A DNA stretch of 38,949 nucleotides, from assembly GCA_024404115.1 (NCBI GenBank), contig JAKSQM010000014.1, positions 1 to 38,949 on the forward strand, written 5' to 3'. The translations under genes were made by a program, and so were the position numbers. The notes below the pieces were generated by a model. The model saw nothing but the letters and a program-made list of their open reading frames with translations. It did no database searches and had not been told where the DNA came from. Positions within the stretch are counted from its first letter, which is position 1, and every line of letters begins with the position of its first letter. This document shows, piece by piece, positions 31,435 to 38,949 of the stretch. The DNA is from Clostridia bacterium. Its GTDB lineage: Bacteria > Bacillota > Clostridia > Oscillospirales > Acutalibacteraceae.

Positions 31435-32556
31435 TTATTTTTCCATTGCCTCATAAAGCAGATTTCTCATTTTTTCCTGTGTTTTTACATCCCAGCCGAA
31501 AGCGTGCTGGAAATATGTCAGCGAAATGTGGTTGGTGGTATCTACCATGGAGAAACCGCCTGCGGCACCGTCCCAGCCAAACTCACCAACGGGGCTTAAC
31601 GAGCCGCTTCTTTCGGGGTTCATGTGAGTTCTGACGCCAAGTCCGTAGCCGTAACCCTTGCGCATTTTGTCAAAATCCTCAAGCTGAGCAGGGGAAAGCT
31701 GATTTGTTTTCATCAAATCGACCGTCTCTTTTTTCAGAAGTCTGTAGCCGTTTGATGCCACACCGTCATTGGCAAGCGCATCAAGAAACAGCGAATAATC
31801 CTCCGTTGTGGAAATAAGTCCTGCACCGCCGCTTTCGTATTCGTCAGAGGGGATAAACTGATTCCACTGGGGTTCGTCCTCAAAATCCTTGTGCGGTTTA
31901 GCAAAATAAATCTGCGAAAGATTCTCCACATTTTCGTTGTGATTTTTGCAGAAAAATGTGTGATTCATTCCAAGCGGATCGCCAACATTTTCTTTAAAAT
32001 ATTCGCTGAATTTTTTGCCCGCCCACACCTCAATAAGTGCGCCTATAACATCGTGGCAAAGGCTGTATTGAAAGTGCGTTCCAGGCTCAAAATCAAGCGT
32101 AGTTTTTGAAAAAGACGAAACAATCGAATGGGTGTTGCTGTGCTTTTTCATTGACGCTCTTTTGATGTGCGTTTCGTTAAGGTTGTAATTAAAACCGCCC
32201 GCCATAGAGAAAAGATGACGAATTGTTATGTCATTCTCCGCTTTTTCCGCTTTTTTCTTGCCGTTTTTCACTTTCATTTCGGCAAATTCGGGCATATATT
32301 TTTTAAGCGGATCATCAAGCTGATACTTGCCCTTTTCAAGCAGCTGCAACGCACAAACGCAGGTAACCATTTTTGTCATTGAAAAGATTATGTATTGCTC
32401 GTTTCCGTTGACAGTTATGTTGTTTTTTATATCTCTGTAGCCTGCAAAATGGCGGTAAATCTGATTGTGATTCTGCGTAATAATGCAATCCACACTTGGT
32501 GCAATTTTATCGCTCACAAGCGAGTCAAGAAATTTTGTTAATTCACTGAAATCCAT
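31435..32556 (-). CDS. Serine hydrolase of the beta-lactamase/S12 family
   Basis: 373-residue serine hydrolase of the class C beta-lactamase, D-peptidase and esterase fold. The catalytic SxxK is S59-M-T-K62 in IIFSMTKMVTC. The second motif is YSL (HFQYSLCHDVIG) instead of YxN, and a Gly-rich region near the C-terminus (GWDGAAGGFSMVD) supplies the third. No signal peptide is seen, so it is probably cytoplasmic and acts as an esterase or peptidase rather than conferring drug resistance. It starts nine bases after the membrane-protein gene, so they share a transcript. Confidence 0.86.
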   Translation of the reverse strand: MDFSELTKFLDSLVSDKIAPSVDCIITQNHNQIYRHFAGYRDIKNNITVNGNEQYIIFSMTKMVTCVCALQLLEKGKYQLDDPLKKYMPEFAEMKVKNGKKKAEKAENDITIRHLFSMAGGFNYNLNETHIKRASMKKHSNTHSIVSSFSKTTLDFEPGTHFQYSLCHDVIGALIEVWAGKKFSEYFKENVGDPLGMNHTFFCKNHNENVENLSQIYFAKPHKDFEDEPQWNQFIPSDEYESGGAGLISTTEDYSLFLDALANDGVASNGYRLLKKETVDLMKTNQLSPAQLEDFDKMRKGYGYGLGVRTHMNPERSGSLSPVGEFGWDGAAGGFSMVDTTNHISLTYFQHAFGWDVKTQEKMRNLLYEAMEK

Positions 32557-32565
32557 ATTTTCACC

Positions 32566-34020
32566 TTATTTAGTCTTTTTAAGTCTGAGCCTTACGGGGA
32601 TGTAAATTACCGCAACAAGTGCAGATGTTATAAGCATCAAAGGCACAGTAATATCCTCTTTAATATTCAAAATATCCAGCTTGTTAAGGAAGAAATATGC
32701 CAAGAAGCAGTAGCAAAGATAAATTGGAAGCAATTTCTTTGTAAAATCCACAGGGAGCATATCAACTGCATTTCCGCCTTTTTTGAGGATGTTTTTATTG
32801 AGAATTTTAATTGCAAAAATGCCGAGAATTGTTGCAACAATTACAATCAGAATTGTGGCAAGAGGCTCATCGTCAGGAAGAATAATTTTATATTCAAGAA
32901 GCCTTGCAAAGCGGATGCCAACAATTCTTGCAGGTGTAATGCAAAGCACCCACAGGCAAAGAAGCAGATTAAAAACGAAGCTGAACTTTTTATCGTTGTA
33001 AACAGGAGTGTCATCATCGCCACTGCGTATTGCACGCTTATTTTCTGTGATGGCAATGAAAATCATAAGGAAAAGACCGAAGAAAAATCCTGTGCCAAAT
33101 TCCCAAACGCCCCAGTCAGAGATTTTAATAAACCAGTTGGGGAGAGTCTTTTCCATAAAAATTCCTGCGCCGTGTCTTGTTGCCATAAGGGGAGAAATTG
33201 CAGTTGTGCCAAGCGCTGTGAGCGCATCAATGACGAGTGCGCCAAAGGCAGTGTATTTATCTTTTTTAGCCACAAGAGCATAGATTGAAATGGTGATAAC
33301 TGCAAGGAAATCTGCAACATGCTCAATGCTCATGTAATAATTCTCAAAGAACGGAATATCCTGTGTCCAATCCCTGTTCATAAAGTGGCTCATGTAGCCA
33401 GCCATTGCACTGCTGTAATTGTATCCGCTGTCTTTCAATCCCATAAGCGCATACTGAACCTGCTCGGGGTTAATGAGCTTCAAAATAGGATGTGCAACAG
33501 TTGCTTTGTAAATGAGAGAGGAAACAAAGAAAATTACAAGAACAATTACATAATCTTTAATTTTGTATTCTTTATCAGAAAAAAGTGAAGTGATAAACAA
33601 CGCAAAAAGAGGAACAAGAGTGAATCCCATAATAAAGATAATCGCCGCACCGCTGATTGGATTAACAGGTGCGAGAATATCGCCTCTTTCACCGATAAAT
33701 TTCGGCATTTCGCCGCCAATAAGTGTGCCGCTATATGGCAGGTCGCTCCAAAGAATACCGCTTGATTCAATAATAACAGTGGCATATCCTGTTACACCAA
33801 GGCTCATAAACAGTGCGCCTATTGGTATCATCTCAAATTTCATACCTTTTCTGTTGCCGTAAAAATGGTAAATCAGAAGCATCATCACAAGACCGACACC
33901 GCAAAGACCCCATGAGGAACCCCAGCCGCCTTCGCCACGGCATCGCCACATAAATCCGCCTAAAAGTGCGCCAAGAATGACAGATGCAAACTTCATTCCA
34001 CCGCTTAATTTTTTAGTCAT
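32566..34020 (-). CDS. Polytopic membrane protein of unknown function
   Basis: 484 residues from the ATG at 34020, preceded by GGAGGG with six bases spacing; the 34-residue upstream extension lacks support. About eleven to twelve hydrophobic segments span the length, with few charged loops. Early landmarks are GGFMWRCRGEGGWGSSWGL and YSGTLIGGEMPKFIGERGD. No transporter motif is recognised. It is followed by the S12 hydrolase in the same operon. It could be a transporter or membrane enzyme; I cannot say which. Confidence 0.75.
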   Translation of the reverse strand: MTKKLSGGMKFASVILGALLGGFMWRCRGEGGWGSSWGLCGVGLVMMLLIYHFYGNRKGMKFEMIPIGALFMSLGVTGYATVIIESSGILWSDLPYSGTLIGGEMPKFIGERGDILAPVNPISGAAIIFIMGFTLVPLFALFITSLFSDKEYKIKDYVIVLVIFFVSSLIYKATVAHPILKLINPEQVQYALMGLKDSGYNYSSAMAGYMSHFMNRDWTQDIPFFENYYMSIEHVADFLAVITISIYALVAKKDKYTAFGALVIDALTALGTTAISPLMATRHGAGIFMEKTLPNWFIKISDWGVWEFGTGFFFGLFLMIFIAITENKRAIRSGDDDTPVYNDKKFSFVFNLLLCLWVLCITPARIVGIRFARLLEYKIILPDDEPLATILIVIVATILGIFAIKILNKNILKKGGNAVDMLPVDFTKKLLPIYLCYCFLAYFFLNKLDILNIKEDITVPLMLITSALVAVIYIPVRLRLKKTK

Positions 34021-34106
34021 AAGAACCCTCCTAAAACATTCTTTAATCATTATAAACTCTATTTCATAATTTGTATATAGCAAAATAAAAAATTTGTTTA
34101 AGTTGC

Positions 34107-34135
34107 TTGCTTTAATCCACACAAAGTTGTATTAT
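34107..34135 (+). promoter_or_regulatory. Promoter of the GH16 gene
   Basis: TTGCTT (34107-34112), 17-bp spacer, TATTAT (34130-34135), 30 bp before the start codon, which has AGGAGG upstream. Confidence 0.6.
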
Positions 34136-34165
34136 GTAATAAACTAATCTTTCAGGAGGATTCTT

Positions 34166-35059
34166 ATGGAAAAAAATTTTGCTTTTTTGGGATGGACCAA
34201 CGGTCAGATTTGCCGTTTCTGGCACTGGATTGATTTTGCAAAGAATTTCAGCTTCAAAAAGTTTTTTGCAGGCATTTTAGCTTTCTTTGAGCTTTTCAAT
34301 GCGGCGGCATTCAAAACACCTGTTCACCCTTATGGTCAGAAAATTGACCTCACCGATTACAAGCTTGTTTTCAGTGATGAATTTGATGGGGATGCACTTA
34401 ACACAGATGTGTGGTACACCCGTGGAAACGGTGCAAGAAGAAGCGGTTACAACGCAGCATCACAGATTAAGCAGGAAAACGGCAACCTTATCATCACAGG
34501 CGAATACCTTGAAGACGGCACATACGGCGCAGGCTGGTACGCAGGCGCAATTGCTCTCAAGCAGAAATATACAAGAGGCTATTTTGAAATCAAGTGCATC
34601 TGCAACGACAGCAAGGATTTCTGGAGTGCATTCTGGCTCCAGGGCAATCACCCTTATGACCATGTGCTTTCAGACGGCGGCAAGGGCAGTGCAGAAATTG
34701 ACATTTTTGAAGCATTCGGCAACGATAAGCTTCTCAAAAACAAGCGCAATATGTTTGACCACACAGTTTGGTGCAACGGCTTTGATGATGATGTAGAGCA
34801 TCTTGATAAATGTTCATTCAGCGGTATCGGTGATGATATTTTCCACAAATACAACACAATCGGACTTGAATGGACAGAGGATGAATACATTTTCTATGTC
34901 AACGGTGTTGAAACAGGCAGAACATCATTCGGCAAAGGCACTTCAACAGATGAAGAAGAGCTGATCGTTTCACTTGAAATTCCCGAAAGCGGAATCACAC
35001 TTGATAAGAGCGAAAAAACAGAATTTATCGTTGACTATGTAAAGGTTTGGCAGAAATAA
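34166..35059 (+). CDS. Glycoside hydrolase family 16 protein (beta-glucanase type)
   Basis: 297-residue GH16 enzyme. The domain starts near residue 65 (YKLVFSDEFDGDALNTDVW) and contains the catalytic signature ExDxxE as E177-I-D-I-F-E182, with E177 the nucleophile and E182 the acid/base. WSAFWLQGNH, EWTEDEYIFYVNGVE and VDYVKVW are further family strands. Members cleave beta-1,3(4)-glucans, laminarin or related glycans. The N-terminus is odd: a Trp/Phe-rich stretch (about 1-30) precedes a hydrophobic segment (about 32-50) that may be an uncleaved anchor. Surface location is likely but not certain. No adjacent sugar transporter. Confidence 0.92.
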   Translation: MEKNFAFLGWTNGQICRFWHWIDFAKNFSFKKFFAGILAFFELFNAAAFKTPVHPYGQKIDLTDYKLVFSDEFDGDALNTDVWYTRGNGARRSGYNAASQIKQENGNLIITGEYLEDGTYGAGWYAGAIALKQKYTRGYFEIKCICNDSKDFWSAFWLQGNHPYDHVLSDGGKGSAEIDIFEAFGNDKLLKNKRNMFDHTVWCNGFDDDVEHLDKCSFSGIGDDIFHKYNTIGLEWTEDEYIFYVNGVETGRTSFGKGTSTDEEELIVSLEIPESGITLDKSEKTEFIVDYVKVWQK

Positions 35060-35067
35060 AAAAAAAT

Positions 35068-35114
35068 AGGGATTTAAGGTTTATCCGTATTATCGGTTTG
35101 TTCCTTAAATCCCT
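35068..35114. terminator. Bidirectional terminator, GH16 and nuclease genes
   Basis: AGGGATTTAAGG (35068-35079) pairs perfectly with CCTTAAATCCCT (35103-35114). A T-rich run follows on the right and an A-run precedes it, so it can work in both directions between these convergent genes. Confidence 0.75.
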
Positions 35115-35198
35115 TTAATTTTTATAAGCTTTTCGGTCTGCGCTAAAATCGACAATCCTTTTGTCTTTTTATTTTACTACTATTATAATATTTACATC

Positions 35199-36287
35199 TT
35201 ATTTCTTCAATCCAATAAGGCTGAGGAATTCATCAAGATGGTCGCCAAAAACAAATTTAAGGTCTTTGCCAATCCACTTGAAAGTGCTGATAAGGTTTGC
35301 TAAAATACTTGGATGTGCCACTTTAAGCTCTCTTGTGTCCTCTGTGAAATCAGCGGTCTTTGTGAATGTAAACTTGCATGATGCGCCGTTGTGGTCAGAG
35401 AGGCGGTCGCCGTTTTCGTTTGCAGCTACAAAATACTCAAAGTCCTCGGCTGTGATTTCAATTCCGCCGCCGTTGCGATAATAGAATTTCTCAACTGAAT
35501 CCCAGTTTCCCCAATAATCGCCGTGTGAATACCACTCAGAGAAGTTTTCATAATCGCCGTTGTTGCAGTTTTCAATCCAAGCATCCTTGAAGCCGTACTG
35601 AGTTGTAATCTCATACATCATTCTTTCGTCTGCTGAGTTGTCGCCGCCACGGTTAAGGTGAATTGATGTGTTGAAATCGCCTGTGAGAATAACAGGGCGG
35701 TTAGCAGATTTTTCTGCAACAAGATTTAAAAGCTGAAGATACTGAGCAGCTCTTGAAAGTGCGTTTCCGCCGCCGTCAAAAGCGTCTGCATGGATGTCAT
35801 AAAAATCAACAGTGATGCCGTTGCCTAAATCAAGCACAGTGTAAATAATTCCCTTTGGTGTAAGACCGTCGCCCTCGGCAATTCCGCCGTAGCAGGAGTG
35901 CCATTCCTGACGCATAGCGTTGTAAATGGGGAAGCTCTTAGTGTAAACATTAAGACCGTCGCCACCGGGTACACCGCCTGAATGTTTTGTCTGATACTTG
36001 TAGTTTTTCATTGCGCCTGTGAGGCTCTTGTGATAGTTAAAGTCCTCCTGCACGGCAATAACATCAAAATCAGAGTTATTGAAGATAGTGCCAAGCTGTT
36101 TGGAGTTTGATTTAACATCTCTGCCCTCCATGCCGATAAGAGAACCGAAATCGGGCAGACCTGCAACGTTGCAGTTGAGGAATTTTGCTGTTACGCTGTC
36201 GGTGTTGTCATCTGCGGCAAAGGCTAATGTGCCAAAAGCAGAGAGAAGCACGCAAAGCGTAAGAATGATTGATAAAACTTTTTTCAT
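35199..36287 (-). CDS. Secreted endonuclease/exonuclease/phosphatase family protein
   Basis: 362 residues from the ATG at 36287 (AAGGA ten bases upstream); it starts MKKVLSIILTLCVLLSAFGTLAFA, a clear signal peptide. The EEP fold is shown by AVQEDFN (metal-binding Glu), YDIHADAF (catalytic His/Asp), LTGDFNTS and DRLSDHNGASCKF (terminal Asp-His pair). Family substrates include DNA, phosphoinositides and sphingomyelin. Export suggests scavenging of extracellular DNA or phospholipid, but the sequence alone does not decide. It is convergent with GH16 and divergent from the GH99-like gene. Confidence 0.88.
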   Translation of the reverse strand: MKKVLSIILTLCVLLSAFGTLAFAADDNTDSVTAKFLNCNVAGLPDFGSLIGMEGRDVKSNSKQLGTIFNNSDFDVIAVQEDFNYHKSLTGAMKNYKYQTKHSGGVPGGDGLNVYTKSFPIYNAMRQEWHSCYGGIAEGDGLTPKGIIYTVLDLGNGITVDFYDIHADAFDGGGNALSRAAQYLQLLNLVAEKSANRPVILTGDFNTSIHLNRGGDNSADERMMYEITTQYGFKDAWIENCNNGDYENFSEWYSHGDYWGNWDSVEKFYYRNGGGIEITAEDFEYFVAANENGDRLSDHNGASCKFTFTKTADFTEDTRELKVAHPSILANLISTFKWIGKDLKFVFGDHLDEFLSLIGLKK

Positions 36288-36372
36288 TTTCCACATATCC
36301 TTTCATATGATTTCAGAATTATACCACAAAAAGTGATAAATTTCAACGATTATTATTTTTAAATCATTTTGC

Positions 36373-36401
36373 TTGTAAAATAAAAATCTCTATGCTATAA
36401 T
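36373..36401 (+). promoter_or_regulatory. Promoter of the GH99-like gene
   Basis: TTGTAA (36373-36378), 17-bp spacer, TATAAT (36396-36401) inside TATGCTATAAT, an extended -10 identical to that at 2641. Confidence 0.75.
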
Positions 36402-36426
36402 TTTAAAAAAATAAGTGAGGGATTTT

Positions 36427-38253
36427 ATGAAAAGAATAATTGCTTCAATTATTGCGTGCATTATGTCCTTTCTTTCCGCTTATCCGTGGATTGTGGGCAA
36501 CAACAATAATTTTAATGAGCCTGTAGAAAGTCTTGTTAAACCCGAAACATGGGCGATGACGGACGGCTTGGGCAGAACATTGCCCCTCGAAAGCGAAGTG
36601 GGCGAAAAGGATAATTCAAAATTTGTCGGTATGTTTTACTGGACATGGCACACTAATTTCGGTCAGTCGCTGACCGCCAAAAATGCCACAGAAATTCTCA
36701 ATGAGCACCCCGAAATTCTCTACGATTTTGATTCACCAATATGGGAAAGTGAAAGCTATTATCCCAACGGCAGACCGTTCTTCTGGAATGAGCCGTTGTG
36801 GGGATATTACTCTGACCTTGACGAATATGTAATCAGAAAAAATGCGGAACTTCTTGCAGATGCAGGTGTTGATGTTATCTTTTTTGATTGCACAAATGAC
36901 ACCGCCACATGGGATAATGCCTGCTTCAAGCTTTTTGAAATCTTTGAAAAAGCAAAGGACGAGGGTGTCAATGTGCCAAAAATGGCATACATTCTGCCGT
37001 TCTGGGCAGGGGAGGACACTGTAACCTCTCTCAAAAATCTTTATAACAACATTTATTCAAAAGAAAAATACAAGGATTTGTGGTTTATGTGGGACGGCAA
37101 GCCTATGATTATGGCGCACCCCAAGAGCCTTAACAAACGAGATCCGCTGCAAAAAGAAATTCTTGATTTCTTCACATTCAGAAACAATGACCCCTCATAT
37201 TTCAGCAAAAACAAAGGCTTTAATAAAAAAACTTGGGGTTGGTGCAGTGATTATCCGCAGGCAAAATACGGCAAATCATTAAACGGCAGAGTTGAAGAAA
37301 TGTGCGTTTCAGTTTGTCAGAATGCAAGGGACGGCAAGCTTTGCGCTCAGAATGACCCCCTTGTTGCGCAGGGCAGAAGCTTCACCCACGGCGATTACAG
37401 CTATACATATAATTATGGCGGCAAGACAATCACCGCTGATAAAAATATCGAAAACTCAGATTTCTACGGTCTTAACTTCCAGCAGCAGTGGGATTATGCA
37501 ATTAAGTGCGACCCCGATTTTATCTTTGTTGACGGCTGGAATGAATGGATTGCAGGCAGATGGGATGAATGGGAGGGCACATACAATGCGTTCCCCGACC
37601 AGTTTAATGACGAGCACAGCCGTGATATTGAGCCAACAGCAGGCAGATTGAAAGATTATTATTACAGCCAGCTTGTGGCGAATATCCGTCGCTTTAAGGG
37701 TATCGGTCAAAAGACAGAGGAGCTTGACGGCACCAAAACATATTATCATTATGAAAACAGCACCTATAACCGTAACTGCAACGGCTGGGTTGGACTTCAC
37801 TACACCAACAACACAATGAGAAATGACTTTGTAAAAGCCGAGGTCAGCAATGATAACGAAAATGTTTATTTCAAGATTTATTGCAAAGACAGCATTTCGC
37901 CTTATACAGACAAAGCGTGGATGCGTATTCTCATTGATACCGACACAAGCGGAGTTGCCCCCAACTGGGAGGGCTTTGAATACATTATCAACAGAAATGA
38001 TGTAACCGAAAGCACCGTAAAAATTGAAAAGTCAACAGGCGGTTGGAACTTCACAGAAACAGGCAGCGGAGAATACTTTGTAAACGGCAACTGCATGAGC
38101 GTTATTGTTCCGCTTTCCGCCCTCGGTCTTAGCAGTGATAACCCACGCTTCAACTTCAAGCTTTCAGATAATATGCAGTCCGACGGCGATATTATGGATT
38201 TCTACCTTAACGGTGATGTTGCCCCAGGCTCAAGATTTACATTTGTATATTAA
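36427..38253 (+). CDS. Secreted GH99/GH71-like protein with CBM9-like C-terminus
   Basis: 608 residues from the ATG at 36427 (GAGGG just upstream; the ORF's GTG at 36415 overlaps that ribosome site). A short signal peptide (MKRIIASIIACIMSFLSAYP) precedes a TIM-barrel-like region of about 430 residues: FVGMFYWTWHTNFG, AGVDVIFFDCTNDTATWD, FMWDGKPMIMAHP and FVDGWNEWIAGRWDEWEG, a pattern seen in GH99- and GH71-like proteins acting on alpha-mannans or alpha-glucans. From about 470 a beta-sandwich (VYFKIYCKDS...AWMRILIDTDTSG) resembles a CBM9-type carbohydrate-binding domain. The family call is moderate; secreted glycan processing is likely. It closes with a strong terminator. Confidence 0.75.
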   Translation: MKRIIASIIACIMSFLSAYPWIVGNNNNFNEPVESLVKPETWAMTDGLGRTLPLESEVGEKDNSKFVGMFYWTWHTNFGQSLTAKNATEILNEHPEILYDFDSPIWESESYYPNGRPFFWNEPLWGYYSDLDEYVIRKNAELLADAGVDVIFFDCTNDTATWDNACFKLFEIFEKAKDEGVNVPKMAYILPFWAGEDTVTSLKNLYNNIYSKEKYKDLWFMWDGKPMIMAHPKSLNKRDPLQKEILDFFTFRNNDPSYFSKNKGFNKKTWGWCSDYPQAKYGKSLNGRVEEMCVSVCQNARDGKLCAQNDPLVAQGRSFTHGDYSYTYNYGGKTITADKNIENSDFYGLNFQQQWDYAIKCDPDFIFVDGWNEWIAGRWDEWEGTYNAFPDQFNDEHSRDIEPTAGRLKDYYYSQLVANIRRFKGIGQKTEELDGTKTYYHYENSTYNRNCNGWVGLHYTNNTMRNDFVKAEVSNDNENVYFKIYCKDSISPYTDKAWMRILIDTDTSGVAPNWEGFEYIINRNDVTESTVKIEKSTGGWNFTETGSGEYFVNGNCMSVIVPLSALGLSSDNPRFNFKLSDNMQSDGDIMDFYLNGDVAPGSRFTFVY

Positions 38254-38258
38254 ATAAT

Positions 38259-38296
38259 AAGATGGTCTTAAAAGCATTTGCCAATAAGACCATCTT
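38259..38296 (+). terminator. Terminator of the GH99-like gene
   Basis: AAGATGGTCTTA (38259-38270) pairs with TAAGACCATCTT (38285-38296), followed by TTTT. Confidence 0.9.
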
Positions 38297-38310
38297 TTTT
38301 ATAAAAATAA

Positions 38311-38336
38311 AAGCACCGCCAAAGCGATGCCTTTGG
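38311..38336 (-). terminator. Hairpin after the tRNA fragment
   Basis: CCAAAG (38319-38324) pairs with CTTTGG (38331-38336), extendable with GC pairs; leftward it leads into GCTTTTATTTTTATAAAA. It would have terminated the original tRNA transcript. Confidence 0.55.
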
Positions 38337-38392
38337 TGGAGACGATGAGACTCGAACTCACTACCTCTACAATGCGAATGTAGCGCTCTCCC
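38334..38392 (-). pseudogene. 3' fragment of tRNA-Ala (anticodon CGC)
   Basis: Read on the minus strand, the fragment runs from the D-loop to an encoded CCA. The D-stem 3' half GAGC is at 38388-38385. The anticodon arm CTACA-TTCGCAT-TGTAG is at 38383-38367 with anticodon CGC. The T-arm GTGAG-TTCGAGT-CTCAT is at 38361-38345, then acceptor strand CGTCTCC, discriminator A and CCA. The 5' acceptor strand, expected as GGAGACG, and the 5' half of the D-arm are absent upstream; unrelated sequence starts in the D-loop. It cannot form a full tRNA. Such 3' tRNA remnants are typical attachment-site scars of integrases that target tRNA genes. Confidence 0.8.
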
Positions 38393-38428
38393 GAAGGGAA
38401 CGGTTACACAACCTATAAATAATCCACA

Positions 38429-38851
38429 TTAATTATCTTGTTTGTTATTTGAATTATAGTCTTTCTTTATTTTGTTCATAAAATAATTGGTTCTTTTTCC
38501 TGCAAATAAAAAAATAAAAGCAAAAACTATAAAAATAATTCCCCAAATCCACTTTTTAACAAAAAAAGCTGTTATTGACGAAATTATATACATTAAAATA
38601 TGAGATCTTGTAACATGTAATTCGGTATTAAGACTTTTAAATTTTGCGTTTTCTGTCTCTAATTGAGATACTGATATACTATATTTTTCGTGGGGCCATA
38701 TTTTGCGTAAAGGTTTATTAAGTAACACTGCACTGGTTTTGTTTAATATGAATCCAATTTCATACATTGCAACTAATAGTATTACACTAATAATTGCCGT
38801 CCAGTTTTCCATTAGAGGCATTGCTTCTTTAATTCTCTCATAAGGTATCAA
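38429..38851 (-). CDS. Small membrane protein, start uncertain
   Basis: Up to 140 residues if the TTG at 38851 is used; the first ATG in frame is at 38821. Two hydrophobic regions are seen (about 18-38 and 88-118) with a charged middle that may be coiled (SVSQLETENAKFKSLNTELH). No family is recognised. Base composition is markedly more AT-rich than the neighbours to the left. The frame stays open upstream of the TTG and encodes a CKNCQDN zinc-ribbon-like stretch, but with no start codon, so a start may have been lost or frameshifted. It lies just beyond the tRNA fragment, in probable accessory DNA. Confidence 0.6.
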   Translation of the reverse strand: MIPYERIKEAMPLMENWTAIISVILLVAMYEIGFILNKTSAVLLNKPLRKIWPHEKYSISVSQLETENAKFKSLNTELHVTRSHILMYIISSITAFFVKKWIWGIIFIVFAFIFLFAGKRTNYFMNKIKKDYNSNNKQDN

Positions 38852-38949
38852 GTTGTCTTGGCAGTTTTTGCATTTTGTGCTACGATATCGTAATAAATGG
38901 ATGATTGAGCAATCCGATTATGTTGTAACCTGTGTTAGCCGTTCTTGGG

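Noticed and set aside
38334-38400. A functional tRNA-Ala gene
   Set aside because: The 5' acceptor strand GGAGACG and the 5' D-stem are missing from the upstream sequence.
1-38949. CRISPR arrays, rRNA genes and prophage structural genes
   Set aside because: No regularly spaced direct repeats, no rRNA-like stretches and no phage morphogenesis genes were seen.

Overview
The window looks like chromosomal DNA of an anaerobic, low-to-medium GC Firmicute, most likely a gut-type clostridium of the Ruminococcaceae/Oscillospiraceae kind. The reasons are Shine-Dalgarno-rich gene starts including TTG starts, sigmaA promoters with TGn extensions, LexA boxes of the GAAC-N4-GTTC type, a teichoic-acid-type glycerophosphotransferase, the recA-recX-rimO-pgsA order, DUF1858, DUF1015 and DUF5696 proteins, an RqcH homologue and a fermentative D-lactate dehydrogenase. 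Placement below class level is inference.

Layout. 1-5390: a LytS-like sensor kinase with a response regulator carrying a SARP-type output domain, divergent from a secreted beta-helix-like protein followed by a 58-residue peptide gene, then a repeat-filled gap. 5392-7850: an ArsC-fold protein divergent from a CCA-adding enzyme whose reading frame continues without a stop into a REP-associated tyrosine transposase (RAYT, HUH family). Short hairpins with a GTAG foot, the hallmark of REP elements, cluster here, two of them inside the transposase coding sequence. 7868-10296: a secreted phosphoesterase, a CDP-glycerol glycerophosphotransferase-like protein and rpmB. 10427-16284: an SOS-type promoter and the operon recA-recX-rimO-pgsA-DUF5696. 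16335-22902: a leftward operon ileS-DUF1858-trmK-nif3-like-rqcH, all but one member linked to tRNA or translation quality. 22998-24887: an ECF sigma factor, a membrane protein that is a candidate anti-sigma factor, and a lipoprotein. 24888-25290: a second repeat gap. 25292-30200: DUF1015 protein, XRE regulator, divergent pncB, a small membrane protein with a consensus promoter flanked by two LexA-like boxes, and D-lactate dehydrogenase. 30348-38253: a membrane or surface and carbohydrate region with a DUF3592-like protein, an S12-type hydrolase, a polytopic membrane protein, a GH16 glycanase, a secreted EEP nuclease/phosphatase-like protein and a GH99-like secreted protein. 38254-38949: a 3' fragment of tRNA-Ala(CGC) bordering AT-rich DNA with a small membrane protein, resembling the edge of an integrated element.

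The most interesting points are the in-frame CCA-enzyme/RAYT fusion surrounded by its probable REP substrates, the candidate SOS-induced small membrane protein at 28822-29064, the small peptide gene at 4737-4913, and the truncated tRNA at the right edge.
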